Source: Kingdonia uniflora
Taxonomy: Eukaryota; Streptophyta; Magnoliopsida; Ranunculales; Circaeasteraceae
Length of the DNA: 64,000 nucleotides
Direction: 5' to 3'
Assembly: GCA_014058105.1 (NCBI GenBank)
Contig: JACGCM010001129.1
Coordinates: forward strand, 3,669,001-3,733,000
Shown here one piece after another: positions 23,691 to 35,327 of this stretch. The position numbers were made by a program, and so were the translations under genes. The stretch's first letter is position 1; each line of letters begins with the position of its first letter. The notes beneath the pieces are model-generated. The model was given only the letters and a program-made list of their open reading frames with translations, was not told the DNA's origin and ran no database searches.

Positions 23691-24516
23691 TCAGTCGGGT
23701 CTACCATCCCTTCTTCTACTGTTGTCCGTGTTCCTGATGCGTTGCTTGGGTGCTTCAGTAGTTATCGATCTCTGGGGCGAGGTTGAAGTTGTTTCACGAG
23801 AATGGATGGCTGATGAGCTCTTCATCTTATCTTTCTTTGACCGCTCTAATTCGATGTAATTATTTACTACATCAATCATTTTTGTAATTGTTCTTGGCTT
23901 GTGTAGAGTAAGCTCTTCTTGAACTTTAGAGTCGATGTGCAGGGCGAAGGTGAATGCTGGAACGGCGATCTTGGGATCTGAGTTCCCAAATTTTCTTATT
24001 TCCTGTAAGAAACGTTTGTAAAAGCTTACCAATGTCTCTTTGGCGCCCTGTTCGAAGAAGAACAAGGAATTGATAGTTATCTCCCTCTCTTTAGCATGAG
24101 CATAATTAGTCTCGAGAGGACATTGCAACTGACTGAACTTGGTGATGGAGGCTTATTGGATGGTATGAAACTACCGGAGTGGTTCTTCCTTTAGGCCCAT
24201 GTTTAATAGCCAGCACAACATGTGGTCGAGTTTAAAATATAATCCAATTGCGGTTTTTAAATGTCAGACATGGGTAAGCGGGTCAGGCATATTGAATAAA
24301 TTTTGGCATATGAATTTTTTTTGGGATGGGCATAACTTCGAGATGAGGGGAGATGGGGTTTGTCTCGATTCTGTCAAGCGCGGATTTCCGGCCTGGGATT
24401 TCAGAGTTTATGGTCAGGATTCTGTTATTTAGGTTGTCCAAGGTGACAAACTGTTGCGGGGGAAATGGTAAGGATGCAACTTGCAAAACAAAATCTCGTT
24501 GTCCTTCTAGTCCCAA
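23691..24516 (-). pseudogene. gag of the Tat element
   Basis: The N-terminal part (24,283-24,516) has NPISPHLEVMPIPKKIHMPK, the usual lead into the retrotransposon gag domain. After stops and a frameshift the core (23,691-24,128) reads ETLVSFYKRFLQEIRKFGNS and ELERSKKDK, as in plant Gypsy gag. No zinc knuckle could be found. Confidence 0.8.
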
Positions 24517-25046
24517 TCGATCCCTGATTAGTCTTCTTTTGGGTGGCTAGGGACTCTGATAACGCGTGTGTCGACTTCCTTCAGTTGTCGATGCTGAGGA
24601 TGTCAACCCAAAATGCCGAGAAGCCCTGTTTCGGTTCCCGGATCTAGATCGAGAAATTCGTATATCGTATTCTCTTGGTTGATCATCGTGCTGAATTACT
24701 CTTGATCTATGATCGCTTTGGGAAAGTGAAGATGACGCTTGGCGGCCAGTGAGTCGATCTTGTGTCCTCCTTAGTCTCTCAATTTCTTTTTGATGTATCT
24801 GACTCTGTTGGTCTAAGGATTTCCTTCGTTCATCTCTTTCCGTTTGATGAGCTTGAGCGTGGACACGCTGATCCTCTAATCTTTAGGCTTTTTCCGCAGC
24901 CATTTATTTCTGAAGTTTGATTACTGCACCATGTAAGTCGACCATTCCTGGAATCTCTTGGTCTCTCACGGTGCTAGAATGGCTTCTTAGGTTCATGTTT
25001 GTCATCGGAAGGTGTTTAGATCAGTGGTGGTAAAGAAAAGTGTGGT

Positions 25047-25067
25047 GTTTCCCACATATGACGCCAA
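25047..25067 (-). other. Primer-binding site region of the Tat element
   Basis: On - the bases just inside the 5' LTR read TTGGCGTCATATGTGGGAA, close to the TTGGCGCCGTCTGTGGGAA form common in plant Gypsy elements. I did not assign the tRNA. Confidence 0.6.
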
Positions 25068-25068
25068 T

Positions 25069-25562
25069 TGTAGTGGCGTGTTTTCTGGAAGCAGAATCTT
25101 TGTCACTATTATTTGTAAGGGGAATGCAATAAAAGGCTGATCACATAAGATTTTACATGGAAAACTCAGTAAAAGCTAAGAAAACCACGACCTCGGGGAG
25201 GGTTTTGATGTAAAATCCAGTATGTTGTTAGTTATTACAAGTTTTTAAATAATATTGGGGTTAAGAAGTAAGGATGGTAAATTTACGGATTGCAGGGTCT
25301 TGAACAATCTATTCTCTACCTGTATTTATAGTAGATACAGGCAGTTTACATAAAAAAATGAAACAGTCTCCTATTCGGGGGGAAGTGGCCAAACTTCGCG
25401 GATCTCTAACAGCTCTTTCTTGACCAGGTACAACGACTACTTTTTTTAGGTTGAGGACTTGTGGCATCTTCTCGAATGCTATCTGTCTTCGAATATACAT
25501 GTCTGTCTTCGACTATACTGTGATGACTTACTCTTGTCGAATCTGGGGAATATGCTACTACA
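25069..25562 (-). repeat. 5' LTR of the Tat element
   Basis: 494 bp, TG...CA, matching 13,126-13,622. The duplicated target AGACA follows at 25,563-25,567. Confidence 0.9.
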
Positions 25563-25725
25563 AGACAAACTAGATTCTGACTCCATTATAACAAATGGCA
25601 AATATGTCATATACGAATGACAATGAAGATATAAAAAATGAGAAAGATCATATAAATGAATGGTATTAATAATTGTTTATAACTATACAAAATTACATAA
25701 ATTATACATTACAACAAAATAGATG

Positions 25726-26430
25726 TCAAAGTTTAAAAATCTCATACGGCTCAACTCCCAGCCTCAATATGTCATAAGTAATTGTGTAGCGATATTCATC
25801 ACCGTCAATCAGATCTGGAAATTTTATCCTCCTTAGGATATTGTCCATAAAGACAAGCATATAGATCCCGCAGTCATTACTATTTGGCTGCATTAGAAAT
25901 TCCCCAAAACGAGTTGTCCATCTGGAGTTAATATCATAAGTCTTTACCTCAGAACTAGTAGGTTGACTACTACGATCGACAAAATCTATCCATATCAACA
26001 TTTTAGGGAGGATCGTTGATAACTGATCTTCAATACGCTGGTGTCCAAGAAATAACTTTTTCTTCGTCTTCTTCTGTACATTTGCAATTTTCACATCTAC
26101 CGGTGAATCGTAAATACATATTTTTCATCCCTTAAAGGACACAACACAAAGGACCCAGTAGTTGCCATTGAGATTCCAGGTAATGAGTATTAATTTTGAA
26201 TTCATCACTTTCAAATCTCCTTAATAGAAGCAATACGAAATTTTAGGATCTCATTGCATAGATGTAATTTGTTCCCAAATTGATTTCTTCTTCAATTCCA
26301 CACTTATTAGAGAGGATATAATATGAGTCCAGACATGGAAGCCCTGCCTATATATTGACAGGAATGGATATTTGCAATCACAATCTTTTCTTTAGGTGGA
26401 CAGGCACGATGTTGTGCATCAAAATATTGA
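25726..26430 (-). pseudogene. Ulp1-like (C48) cysteine protease domain of a MULE-associated gene
   Basis: The - strand frames give the C48 protease core. An NGNYWVLCVV segment lies where Ulp1 proteases carry the catalytic His (here Tyr), followed by a TGA stop, then IYDSPVD with the acidic residue position. Next comes a 122-codon frame with the oxyanion/catalytic block LMQPNSNDCGIYMLVFMDNI (Gln and Cys intact), ending KL-stop at 25,726. MULEs carrying Ulp1-type genes (Kaonashi-type) are known in plants. The upstream N-terminal domain of the same gene lies at 29,300-30,428. The loss of His and the in-frame TGA mean this copy is inactive. Confidence 0.75.
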
Positions 26431-28260
26431 ATCAGGGCTTTAATGTAAACATTAATAACCTAAACAGAAAAAGACAATGACAAATTATAAACCAAAAATG
26501 ATAAATTTCATAAATATAAATGACAATAACGTCCAAATAAATAATAAAAAGTAAGGAAAACAACTTATGTATAAAGAAATGCCAAAGTGCAATGAAAAAA
26601 GGACAAGCAATTTGAAAACAAATGGTAGAGACTACTGTACAAATGACAGTTTTATGAAAAAATGACGTATATGACAGGGATAACCCAATAAATGATAGGA
26701 GAAAAGAAATAAATAATATAAATACCTCATTGTTCAACCATTCTTTTGGATGTAAGGTGTAGAGAACGTTAAGGCAAGCAGTTTCTTTACCTATCCTTCT
26801 ATAAGTACTTCTGTTGTAGTTTATAGCTTCAGGAGATAATTCATCTTTTCTCAGTGACTAAACTTGATCCACCTAGTTTTTCTCATCCTAGGAGATGGGT
26901 CTTTGAATAAAATATTTGAATAACACTCCTAGAAGAAGCTCGTCAAGATGAGCATGCAATAGGTTCATTTGACAAGCCAATGAGAAGGCTTTTTCATTAA
27001 TATCTTCATCAGTTAGTGTATGCCTTTTCTTTAAGGTGACATCCACTTTTGACTCCATTAAAACAAGCTGGAACAAATATGTCGAAATAAGAAAATGAAA
27101 TATAAATGTGCATATTACATGAGAATGAGTAATAAACCAGTTGTTTGGTTTAAAAGTATTTCATACATTGGTCTGGTCAACAACCATTTCTTTTATTACT
27201 TTCACAGGGTCTAATTTTTTTTGTGAATTTCCATCATCATCATCCTTGTCTTCAACCACCTCCTCTCTGTTCCTCGACAGATAAACCAGTTGTTTGGTTT
27301 ACCTATAAATAAATAGACTACAAATAAAAAGAGTGATATAAGATATGAGAAAATAAATATAAAAAAATGAGAAGTTACCTGCAAACAAATGATAAGTTAC
27401 CTGATTAGCTTCATCAACATCTTTCTTCTGGTGGGGGAGATTAGTACTTCAGTTATTGCAACCTCCATAATTTGTTTCTAGACAGATAAACCAGTTGTTT
27501 GGTCTACCTTTAAATAAACAGACTACAAATGATAAGAGTAATACAAGATATGGTAAAATAAAAAAAGAAAATGAGAAGTTACCAACAAACAAATGATAAG
27601 TTACATGATAAGCTTCACCAACAACTTCCTCCTGGTTGAAGAGTACTACATCAATTTTTGCTTCCATAGTTTGTGCAACAAATGGTAAAGAATAAATAAA
27701 TTAAAAATGGTATGGATAGGTGATGTTAATATTATGGATAGCTCAATACAAATAAATATTAGTTAAATACCTCATTGGCTTTTTTCCATTATAATAGACC
27801 ACTAGAGTTTGTTGTTCTGAATCCTCCATCTGTAAAATAGGATATACATACTACGAATGGTAAAATTAAATAAACAAACAACATGGTAGCAACAAATATG
27901 ATAGATAACTCAAAACAAATGTTAGATAAATACCTCTTAAACTTTATTTTCTTCAGCAACTTGAGGTTGCTCTTCTTCAACAGATTTAACTTTCTCTTCG
28001 ACATCTTTCTCATTATTATCATATTTCTCATCTTCATTATCTTTTTTGTCACCTTTCTTCCATTTCACATACAACAAATGAAATGAACAAAGACTTCAGA
28101 AGAAATGAAAGTTCTGAAAAATATAATGACAAAGACATTCGAACAAATGCCAAGAAATTCCAAACAAATGACAAACTTCTGAACAAATGGCATAGTTTAT
28201 AAAGTAGATGCTAATTTTTTGAACAACAAATATCAAATAAAATCATATAAATGATAAGAA
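26431..28260 (-). other. Intron-like DNA of the Ulp1-type gene with short exon remnants
   Basis: AT-rich DNA with frequent AAATGACAAA motifs. Short exon-like segments on - are seen at about 26,890-27,060 (HTLTDEDINEKAFSLACQMN) and 27,620-27,667. 27,277-27,478 and 27,479-27,680 form a tandem duplication of about 202 bp (GATAAACCAGTTGTTTGGT...GATAAGTTAC...TTAGCTTCATCAAC). Confidence 0.5.
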
Positions 28261-28919
28261 GTCGTAAATGGATGATACCTCTAGAAGATCACCACCATAT
28301 TCAGACGATATCGCTTCCAAATTCACTTTCCTCTCAACTTCAACTTCATCATGCACCATTAAATCATTTATCACCTCCAATCCCTCTCTAGGGGCAACTT
28401 GCTGAATTAATTTTTTTGCAGTTGATTGAATTTCTGCAAGTTCTGGGAATTCCACCCGTCTCTTCCTTGTTGCTCTATTAGCCTTTTAGAGATTTAGGAT
28501 TTCAAAAAGATTAGTGGGACATAATATAATTGTTCATCAGTGAGAGCTTCTTTCTTTGTGCCTTCAACTTTTTTCTTCAGGGGCACATCAGTTTCTTCTG
28601 CCTTCTTGTTATTCTTGTTGGCATTCATCTTCTTCTACCTTTCTCCCTTACCTTTTTTCTTCTCTTCAATCTTTTGATTTTTTTGTTGGAGATCTTTTTG
28701 CCAGGTTATCGACTCCGTCTTCTTCCTTTTCCTATCTTCTTTTTCATTACCTTCTTCTTCTCGCTTGTGTTTTACGGTTTTCTCAGGAGTAGAGAACTGG
28801 TACTGCCCAAGGAGTAGAGTATCATCTCTAAGTGGTAAAGTACTGTATTTAATTGTAGACATCGCAATTCGTTCTAACATTTTACCATGGTTTTGCAATA
28901 TTTTACCATGGTCGTCCAA
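28243..28919 (-). pseudogene. Charged hinge region of the Ulp1-type gene
   Basis: On -: a Lys/Glu-rich segment (28,635-28,919) with KHKREEEGNEKEDRKRKKTE, and an acidic/helical segment (28,243-28,455) with MEFPELAEIQSTAKKLIQQV. Such charged hinges lie between the N-terminal DUF1985-like domain and the C48 protease in plant MULE-linked genes, which fits the position here. A small triplet of TTTTACCATGG words occurs at 28,880-28,945. Confidence 0.5.
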
Positions 28920-29299
28920 CTTCTACAATATTTTACCATGGTCCTCCAACTGGGAGCATATCTTAACCACTACAGCTTTAATCTCAATGATAGAAGAGCT
29001 GCTATCGATTACAGGTACACCAACTGCAAGTGCACCGACTGCATTGCAGGTACTTCGATGTGATTTCTCTGAAATATTTAAACAGATGATGATGACAAAG
29101 GGCAATTTAGAAATGACAGAAAAGAGTTTAACAATGACAATAGGCATAAAACATATGACAAAAAAGGACTTAATAATGACAGAGAAAGAATTCAAACAAA
29201 TGACAAGAAGAGGATACCAAATGCCAAACCTAAGTAAATAAAATGATACGAAACCTAAATTAAATGACAAGGAAGCAATGAAATGAATCATTCATACAA

Positions 29300-30428
29300 A
29301 GAATAGAAGATTACCATGGCCTCTTGCACAAGTTCTTGCTGCATGTCAGTCTCAGATACCTTCATAGCAATTACCAACAATTTGGGGTTAGCAAAAAACT
29401 TTTTAAACGTCACAATTTGGTCACACTTAAAGGATGTCATCCTCCATCCCTGTAGCTTAGGGAATAAATGTATGGATTCCTAAATTCTCGGAAACTTCAG
29501 GCTAGGAATAGAGAGAAAAGTCCATATCATCAACATCCAGGTACATCCGTATAGTCATACAACTTTATTCAATTTTTTATCAGCGGCCGATCGATAATCG
29601 GTAAACTCTACTATTTGACTCCACAATAAATTATAGACTTGCCCACCTCAGGGGAATCTGTTGAACTGATCTAGATAATCTACCATATCAACACACTTCA
29701 CATCAACGCTTCTCCCCTTGTTCGGGAGGAGGAGAAAGAATAGTATAATTTTTAACAAATTTAATCGAAGAACATTGTCTGCAAAACAAAATCATACACG
29801 GCTAAGAATAAGAATGGGTAAAAAATGCTAAAGAATACACAATGTAATGATAAGAATCTTAGAAAATAATGACCTAAAAATGGCAAATACAATATATAAA
29901 TTTTTGGGGTGACAAATACAATGAAGAATAATGATAAAACAAACCAAACCAATGAAAAATTAGAACTTTACCATGATGTCTTTCCAATTTTGCCTATTTT
30001 AAATCCCCGTCAATTTTTCTTCAACCCATATGTATTATTCTTCTTGGGGAATCGCCTCATTCTGAAATTTGTTATATGCTCAGGATTAACAAATAAGAAC
30101 TCATTTGTAATAGGAGAGACACGTAGCCCCAAAATCAGGTAAACATGAATGGGTTTCATCTGAATTATCGTCCCCCCAAATTGAAACTTCATATCACCGA
30201 GATGACGATCGAATATTTCCATAACCAATGTCAACATCGTCCCTATTGGATTAATCTATAGTAATGGTGTAAAGCAGGTGGTACGAAGAACACCCTTCTC
30301 CTCTTCAGGCATAGCTGTAAATATTTTGTGAAGTCCCACACCTGTATACCGAGAGGTGTAATTTTTAGTATTAGAGGTGCCCTTCTTGGGACCCTCCTGC
30401 ATTTGGTTCTCTTCGTCAAATTGCCCAT
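29300..30428 (-). pseudogene. N-terminal DUF1985-like domain of the Ulp1-type MULE gene
   Basis: The - strand pieces read MKFQFGGTIIQMKPIHVYLI (then LGLRVSP) at 30,010-30,237, GQVYNLLWSQIVEFTDYR at about 29,620, and LYGCTWMLMIWTFLYS...PEV, then the LGIHTFIP block at about 29,440-29,560. This is the pattern of the plant DUF1985/PMD-like domain that precedes Ulp1 proteases in transposon genes. Stops separate the blocks. A 60-codon frame at 30,243-30,428 (GNLTKRTKCRRVPRRAP) may be the start region. Confidence 0.6.
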
Positions 30429-30474
30429 TCACTTCTTTATCAAACTTTATTGTAAAAGAAGAAAAAGCATACTT

Positions 30475-30534
30475 TAATCAAACACTTGGTAGGCAGTAGT
30501 CACAGAGACGATTTACCACTAAAATAATACTAAA

Positions 30535-30572
<38 letters not shown>

Positions 30573-31775
30573 GGGTAAATCACGACGACTGTGAGAAAAT
30601 AGTTTGTGCAACCAGGATGGTTTTTGTGGTTGACAATCATACACACAATGTATAGAATCAGGATAGTTTTTACAGTTTTTGCGGTCTTTGCAGTGGTCGT
30701 GTAAGAAAAAAGTGTTTGGGGAATAGGGATGGTTTTTGGCGCCAAAAGCTAGACGAACTCGTGTGAATCTCACGTGTTACCTAACCCTAAACAACAGTAA
30801 ACAAATGCCAAATAATAGAACTGATGGTGACAGAGTCTCCATGATTCAATATAACTGATGTTTAAACGCGTGACAAATCGGCATTCAACAAATAACAACA
30901 AATGTATGAAATAGTGACAGGGTCTGCCTTACACGTCTCGAAATAGTAATAGCACGTGTACATCGAGGATTAAATTTGGACACGCGGCGTGATAATATAT
31001 ATTTTAAATGATTTAAACATTATTATTATTATTTAGGAAGTGACATTCGTACTTGTGGAGCCCACGACCTTACCTGTAGCCTTATTTGTGGAGCCCGTGA
31101 CCTACAAACCTACTATAATATTCAAGCAGTTGATATTTTTCGAAACAAATGGTAAAGTTATATAAAACAAATGACAAAGAAAACTGAAAAAATGGAAAAG
31201 TTATATAACACAAATGACAACTAGTTGTTACCAAATGACATAGTTGTCTAAAAGAATGCTAGAGTTTAACTGAATAAATGACATAGTTTGGTTGGCAGCA
31301 GCCGCGTAGACGATTTGCCATCGTTTGTTTCATGAGTAGAGTACTGGTTTTTAATCAAACACTTGGTAGGCAGCTGTCACACAGACGATTTGTGACAAAT
31401 ACTCGTGACGGTTTTTGCGGTCGAGTAAGAAGAAGAAATTGTTCAATGAATCGGGATCGCTTTTGGCGCCAAAAACCAGACGAACTCCTGTGAACCGCAC
31501 GTGATACCTAACCATAAATGATGAGAAATAGTAACAGAATTGGTGAAAGAGTTTGCATTCTTACAAATAACAAATCTGGTAAATAGTATGACAAACTGTA
31601 CAAAAACAAATGACAAGTAATTCATAAGATGGTGACAATGTCTGCCTACACGTACACGTGGTTTGATATAATAATTTTAAATGAGTTTTACAATTTTTTA
31701 TTATTTTGGATGTGACATTCGTACTTATGGAGCCTAAAAACAGGTGGTTGTCTGCTGTAATATTACAACTTTAGT
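30475..31775. repeat. Diverged tandem duplication upstream of the Ulp1-type gene
   Basis: Blocks at 30,475-30,520, 30,669-30,790, 30,922-30,965 and 30,995-31,125 recur in the same order at 31,352-31,393, 31,405-31,520, 31,635-31,660 and 31,670-31,775. Examples are CACTTGGTAGGCAG, TTTTTGGCGCCAAAA, GGTCTGCCTTACACGT versus TGTCTGCCTACACGT, and GTGACATTCGTACTT followed by TGGAGCC. It looks like a duplicated promoter/5' region. The (CA)n lies only in the first copy. No gene is seen in it. Confidence 0.7.
30537..30570. repeat. (CA)n microsatellite
   Basis: About 17 uninterrupted CA units. Confidence 0.95.
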
Positions 31776-33866
31776 AGGGGTAAAATTAGTTTTTCCTCTT
31801 GCCAGTATCAATTTTAGAATTTATTGTTCCCCAGGTCTAATTTTGTAAAGATGACAAAATATAGTATTTATTCTCATAATTTCCGTATCAAATAAGAACC
31901 TTATTTTGAAAAGAAAAAAAATCGCCTTAAGTTGATCATGTCATTGCCACAAAAAACTTCAATTTTTTTTACGAGAGGAGAAGTGAATCCGGATAATTTG
32001 CTAGTAAGATATAATGTTATATTTTATTGATTTGTAACCGTTAAATGGCCAAAAAAAATTTACCCTAATATAATTCATCACACTACTTTCTCCCCCCCCC
32101 CCTCACAACCAAACATGAAATCCTGGTTCTGCCCCTGTAGAACTGGACTCTTGACTGAGTGGATTTGCTAAAGCAATGATAGGAACGACTCCGGTCCTGC
32201 TCCTTTAGGAAATAAGTTGCCTAAAGGATAGTGTTTAAATTGAAAACAAAATACAAGCGGCAACCTATTTTATGAAGGAGCATGAGGTGAGATGCCCTCC
32301 TGGGACTGGGGATACTGAACTGGTATGATGTTTGAAACCAATGAGGGTTTACTCAGTTGGTACTGTTGGTGCTTGAATAACAAGAGGTGCTAGGAATTAT
32401 TCCCATCATAAGCACCTTCCAACTCTAAAAAAACACACGCACACACCGTATTTCAGATCATAAACAATAGTTCAAAAAATTCCCTTGATAGCAATAGTTT
32501 AAGGAGGGCATGTGATAGACTTGGGCAGTTATTTGGCTTGGAAACTAGCTCTAGCAATAGATCGCACAATTGTTAGAAATGGTTGCAATGTGATAATAGT
32601 CATATTTTTTGTCGTCGATCTACCATTAAAATCAAAATCATAATTGCAAACAGATTCGAAAGAGGTGTGGAGGTGATCTAGTTGAGAAAGCAAAAGAAAA
32701 AGGAATGTGACAAAGAAGAAAAAGATAAAGAAATAATGGGTGACGTTCAACTTATCAAATGTCTCCGGCTATAGATTCTGTCCTTACTCAGAAAAATCTC
32801 ATGTGGTTCTTCTATTATCTCCCTATTTTCCTCAATGACCGCCTTTTTTAACATTTAGCATTAATTTTAAGGGGTATTTTAGGAATTCAAATATATTAAT
32901 TATATTTTTTTTTTAGAGAAATTTTAAATACGCCCCAAAATCTTATAAGCTCACCCCAGTTCAATATTAAAATATGTTAACAAAAATTTCTCAAAGTGAT
33001 ATAGACAAGTATGCCTTTAAAATAAGAGCATCACATGTTTGTTTGTTTTTTAGTTTGTCATATCCTACACCTTAATTAAACATGAAACACATTATTGTAT
33101 TTGGAACAAATAGAAAACGATAAGAAATCAAGTTACATTTTTCATCTTAGCAATAAGCACAAACACACGATATTATACATGGAAACTATCAATAACTAAT
33201 TGTTAAGCATTTTTTAAACGTCAACGAAATGATCATCGTGATAGCTTAAAATAGATAGAGAGAAAGAACAAAAAAAAAGTACTGGTATTGGGTATCGAAT
33301 AAAAAAACCAAAATTAGTATGATGGGTATCACAAATTGATTTCATTACTATTTGTTTGCTCGTTTTGTTTGGAGATTTTGAATCATAGAAGAGAATATAA
33401 ATGTGCTAAATCGCGAAAAGATGTGGCAAACTACTTGTAATTTTTATTTTTTTTATACTTTAGTTTTTCTTACTTTAAAGATATTGTGAGCTAATTAACT
33501 AACTAACAAATACATTAGTGGGGTAAGCTAATTAAACTTGAGATGTATTTAAAATTTCTCATTTTCTTATTTATATGCCTTAAAAATGAAAAAATTACTA
33601 GCTCTGTTTGGTATCCCAAAAATCAAATGTTTTGGGTATCATCACCGGTGATGCCGTAGTTGTTAACCTAATAATCCAATGTCTTGGTATTTTCCCTCCA
33701 GATGCGTATATTTAATCAGTTACTAGGCATTATAATATGTTATAGAATAGAAGATTAAGAAGGGGTTTGCACAACTCAAAATGAATTTGGCAAAGCAAAG
33801 CTTGTAAAAAGAAAGATGTGATTTAGAGAGGGTCACAAATGATTAAGACAGCCCATAATGTAAGTT
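31776..33866. other. Intergenic, no gene seen
   Basis: AT-rich. It contains a C13 run at 32,091-32,103 and short open frames without domains. 32,310-32,430 (GGGTTTACTCAGTTGGTACT) is weakly tRNA-like, but no B box follows. This is where the dense AAATGACAAA motif stops, so it marks the right limit of the MULE-derived region. Confidence 0.5.
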
Positions 33867-33875
33867 ATTGTGAAA

Positions 33876-34281
33876 GGGTGCTATTTTCGGCAGCACCAAG
33901 ATTAATCTCAAGCAACCCAATTTTTTTTTAATTTTTGTTACATTTGACGTTTATCTCGAGAACAAATCAAATTTCATGCAAATAAGAAACACAAACATCG
34001 TTAATAAAAGTGGCATTTGTATCATATAAACTTGAAATACATCTAGAGCTTTACAAATTACAGAAATTACATCTTGCTCGTATATGTTGCAACCAGTTTA
34101 GCGGTTGCAATATTTATCCACATTTATTTTAGATTTTTGCAAGAGATAATGGTTTGTTGTGAAAAAACCTAGAGAGGTATAGAGAATTGTAGACTAGGGG
34201 GTGTTTTGTAGTGATAAAATAGATAATATGGTGTTTATGGGTTGCTTGAGAATAAATTAGGTGCTGCCAAAAATAGCTCCC
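33876..34281. mobile_element. MULE-type MITE, 406 bp, with exact 9-bp TSD
   Basis: Terminal inverted repeats of about 44 bp: GGGTGCTATTTTCGGCAGCA at the left and, on -, GGGAGCTATTTTTGGCAGCA at the right, both continuing to CTCAAGCAACCCA. The flanks are an exact 9-bp duplication ATTGTGAAA (33,867-33,875 and 34,282-34,290). No coding capacity. The 9-bp target size indicates mobilisation by a Mutator-like transposase. Confidence 0.93.
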
Positions 34282-34899
34282 ATTGTGAAAATATATGTCT
34301 TTAAAAACTCTATAAATTAAGGGTGATATGTCAACATACAACCATCTAACTTTCAAAGGGAGTGGGGGGCCAATGTGTCTCCAATGTGGCAAACAAAAAT
34401 GACAAGCAAATTAAGCATCAACATACAATTTGATCACGCCCGCCATTATTATCTTCAACGCCCCTATGGACTTATATTCATCCACACTAAAGCAAACCAC
34501 AAAAATAACTAGCAAAAAAGAGATCAAAGAGTAAAAATTTCTAATAGAAACAACGTGATAATCTAAAGCATATTTTTTTAATAATTTGACTTATTTGTGA
34601 TTAAGATTTTGTATCCATTGAATTCAAGCACCCTAAATCGTTCACATTTCTTGATTAGAAGGCACCTTGGATCAATTCGACTAAGACTTTAGCGATTGTC
34701 AAGTGATAAGAACGCACCAAAGTTTATCCCTTTCTTATTCTTTTTCTTTTCTTACTAAAACCTTTTGTCCTGATTAACATACCCCTGGCAGAGATCAAGT
34801 ACAGTGTAGTTTGATTATTACATTTTGAGCTTGAAGCCAGACATATTGAGTTTTAAGAGATAAAAATGGTTATATGCCATTTTCAAGTAATTAAAATGT
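34282..34899. other. Intergenic, no gene seen
   Basis: AT-rich single-copy-looking DNA between two MITEs; includes the target duplications of both. Confidence 0.5.
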
Positions 34900-35327
34900 G
34901 ATAAATTTGGACTTTGTCCCCCACTAGAAAATGAAAATTAACCTTTAAACCTTTTCCCACATATTCATTTCTGGACCCCAAATTACCCTCCAAGTCAAAC
35001 CTAATTGACCCAATTTTTTGTACTTGTTTCCCTATTTTGCCCCTCGTGTATCACATTAAAAAAAACATAAAATAAAATGAAATAATTGTTAATTCCCTCA
35101 CGTGGTAAGGTGGAAATGTGAGAAGATTTTTTTTAAAAATCATATGGTTTTGTTAAAAAAAATGATACACACTTGAGGGCAAAAGAGGGGAAAAAAATAA
35201 AAAAAATTGGGTCAATCGAAGTTGACTTGTAGTAAAAGGCAATTTGGGGTCGAAAAATGAATATGTGACAAAATCGGGGTCTAAAGGCTAATATTCAGTT
35301 TGTACTGGGGCAAAGTCCAAATTTCTC
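34900..35327. mobile_element. MULE-type foldback MITE, 428 bp, with exact 9-bp TSD
   Basis: Long inverted repeats nearly meet in the middle: left GATAAATTTGGACTTTGTCC, right on - GAGAAATTTGGACTTTGCCC, with matching CACATATTCATTT and GACCCCAAATT blocks further in. The exact 9-bp duplication TTAAAATGT flanks it (34,891-34,899 and 35,328-35,336). Confidence 0.92.

Larger units (their letters stand above)
13126..25562 (-). mobile_element. Ty3/Gypsy LTR retrotransposon of Tat type, 12.4 kb, degenerate
   Basis: Complete in outline: two roughly 495-bp LTRs (13,126-13,622 and 25,069-25,562) start TGTAGTGGC and end GCTACTACA. They are bordered by an exact 5-bp target duplication AGACA (13,121-13,125 and 25,563-25,567). 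The coding order on - is gag, protease, RT, RNase H, integrase. A long non-pol region with an opposite-strand gene and a tandem array lies between integrase and the 3' LTR. This layout (RNase H of the TNNEAEYE type, antisense gene, 3' tandem repeats) is known for the Tat/Ogre/Retand branch. The LTRs differ at many positions and all genes carry stops, so it is an old insertion. It sits inside the MULE-derived repeat region. Confidence 0.92.

Noticed and set aside
32310..32430. Possible tRNA-derived SINE (TACTCAGTTGGTA-like A box)
   Set aside because: No matching B box at the right distance and no clear poly(A) or duplication; too weak to call.
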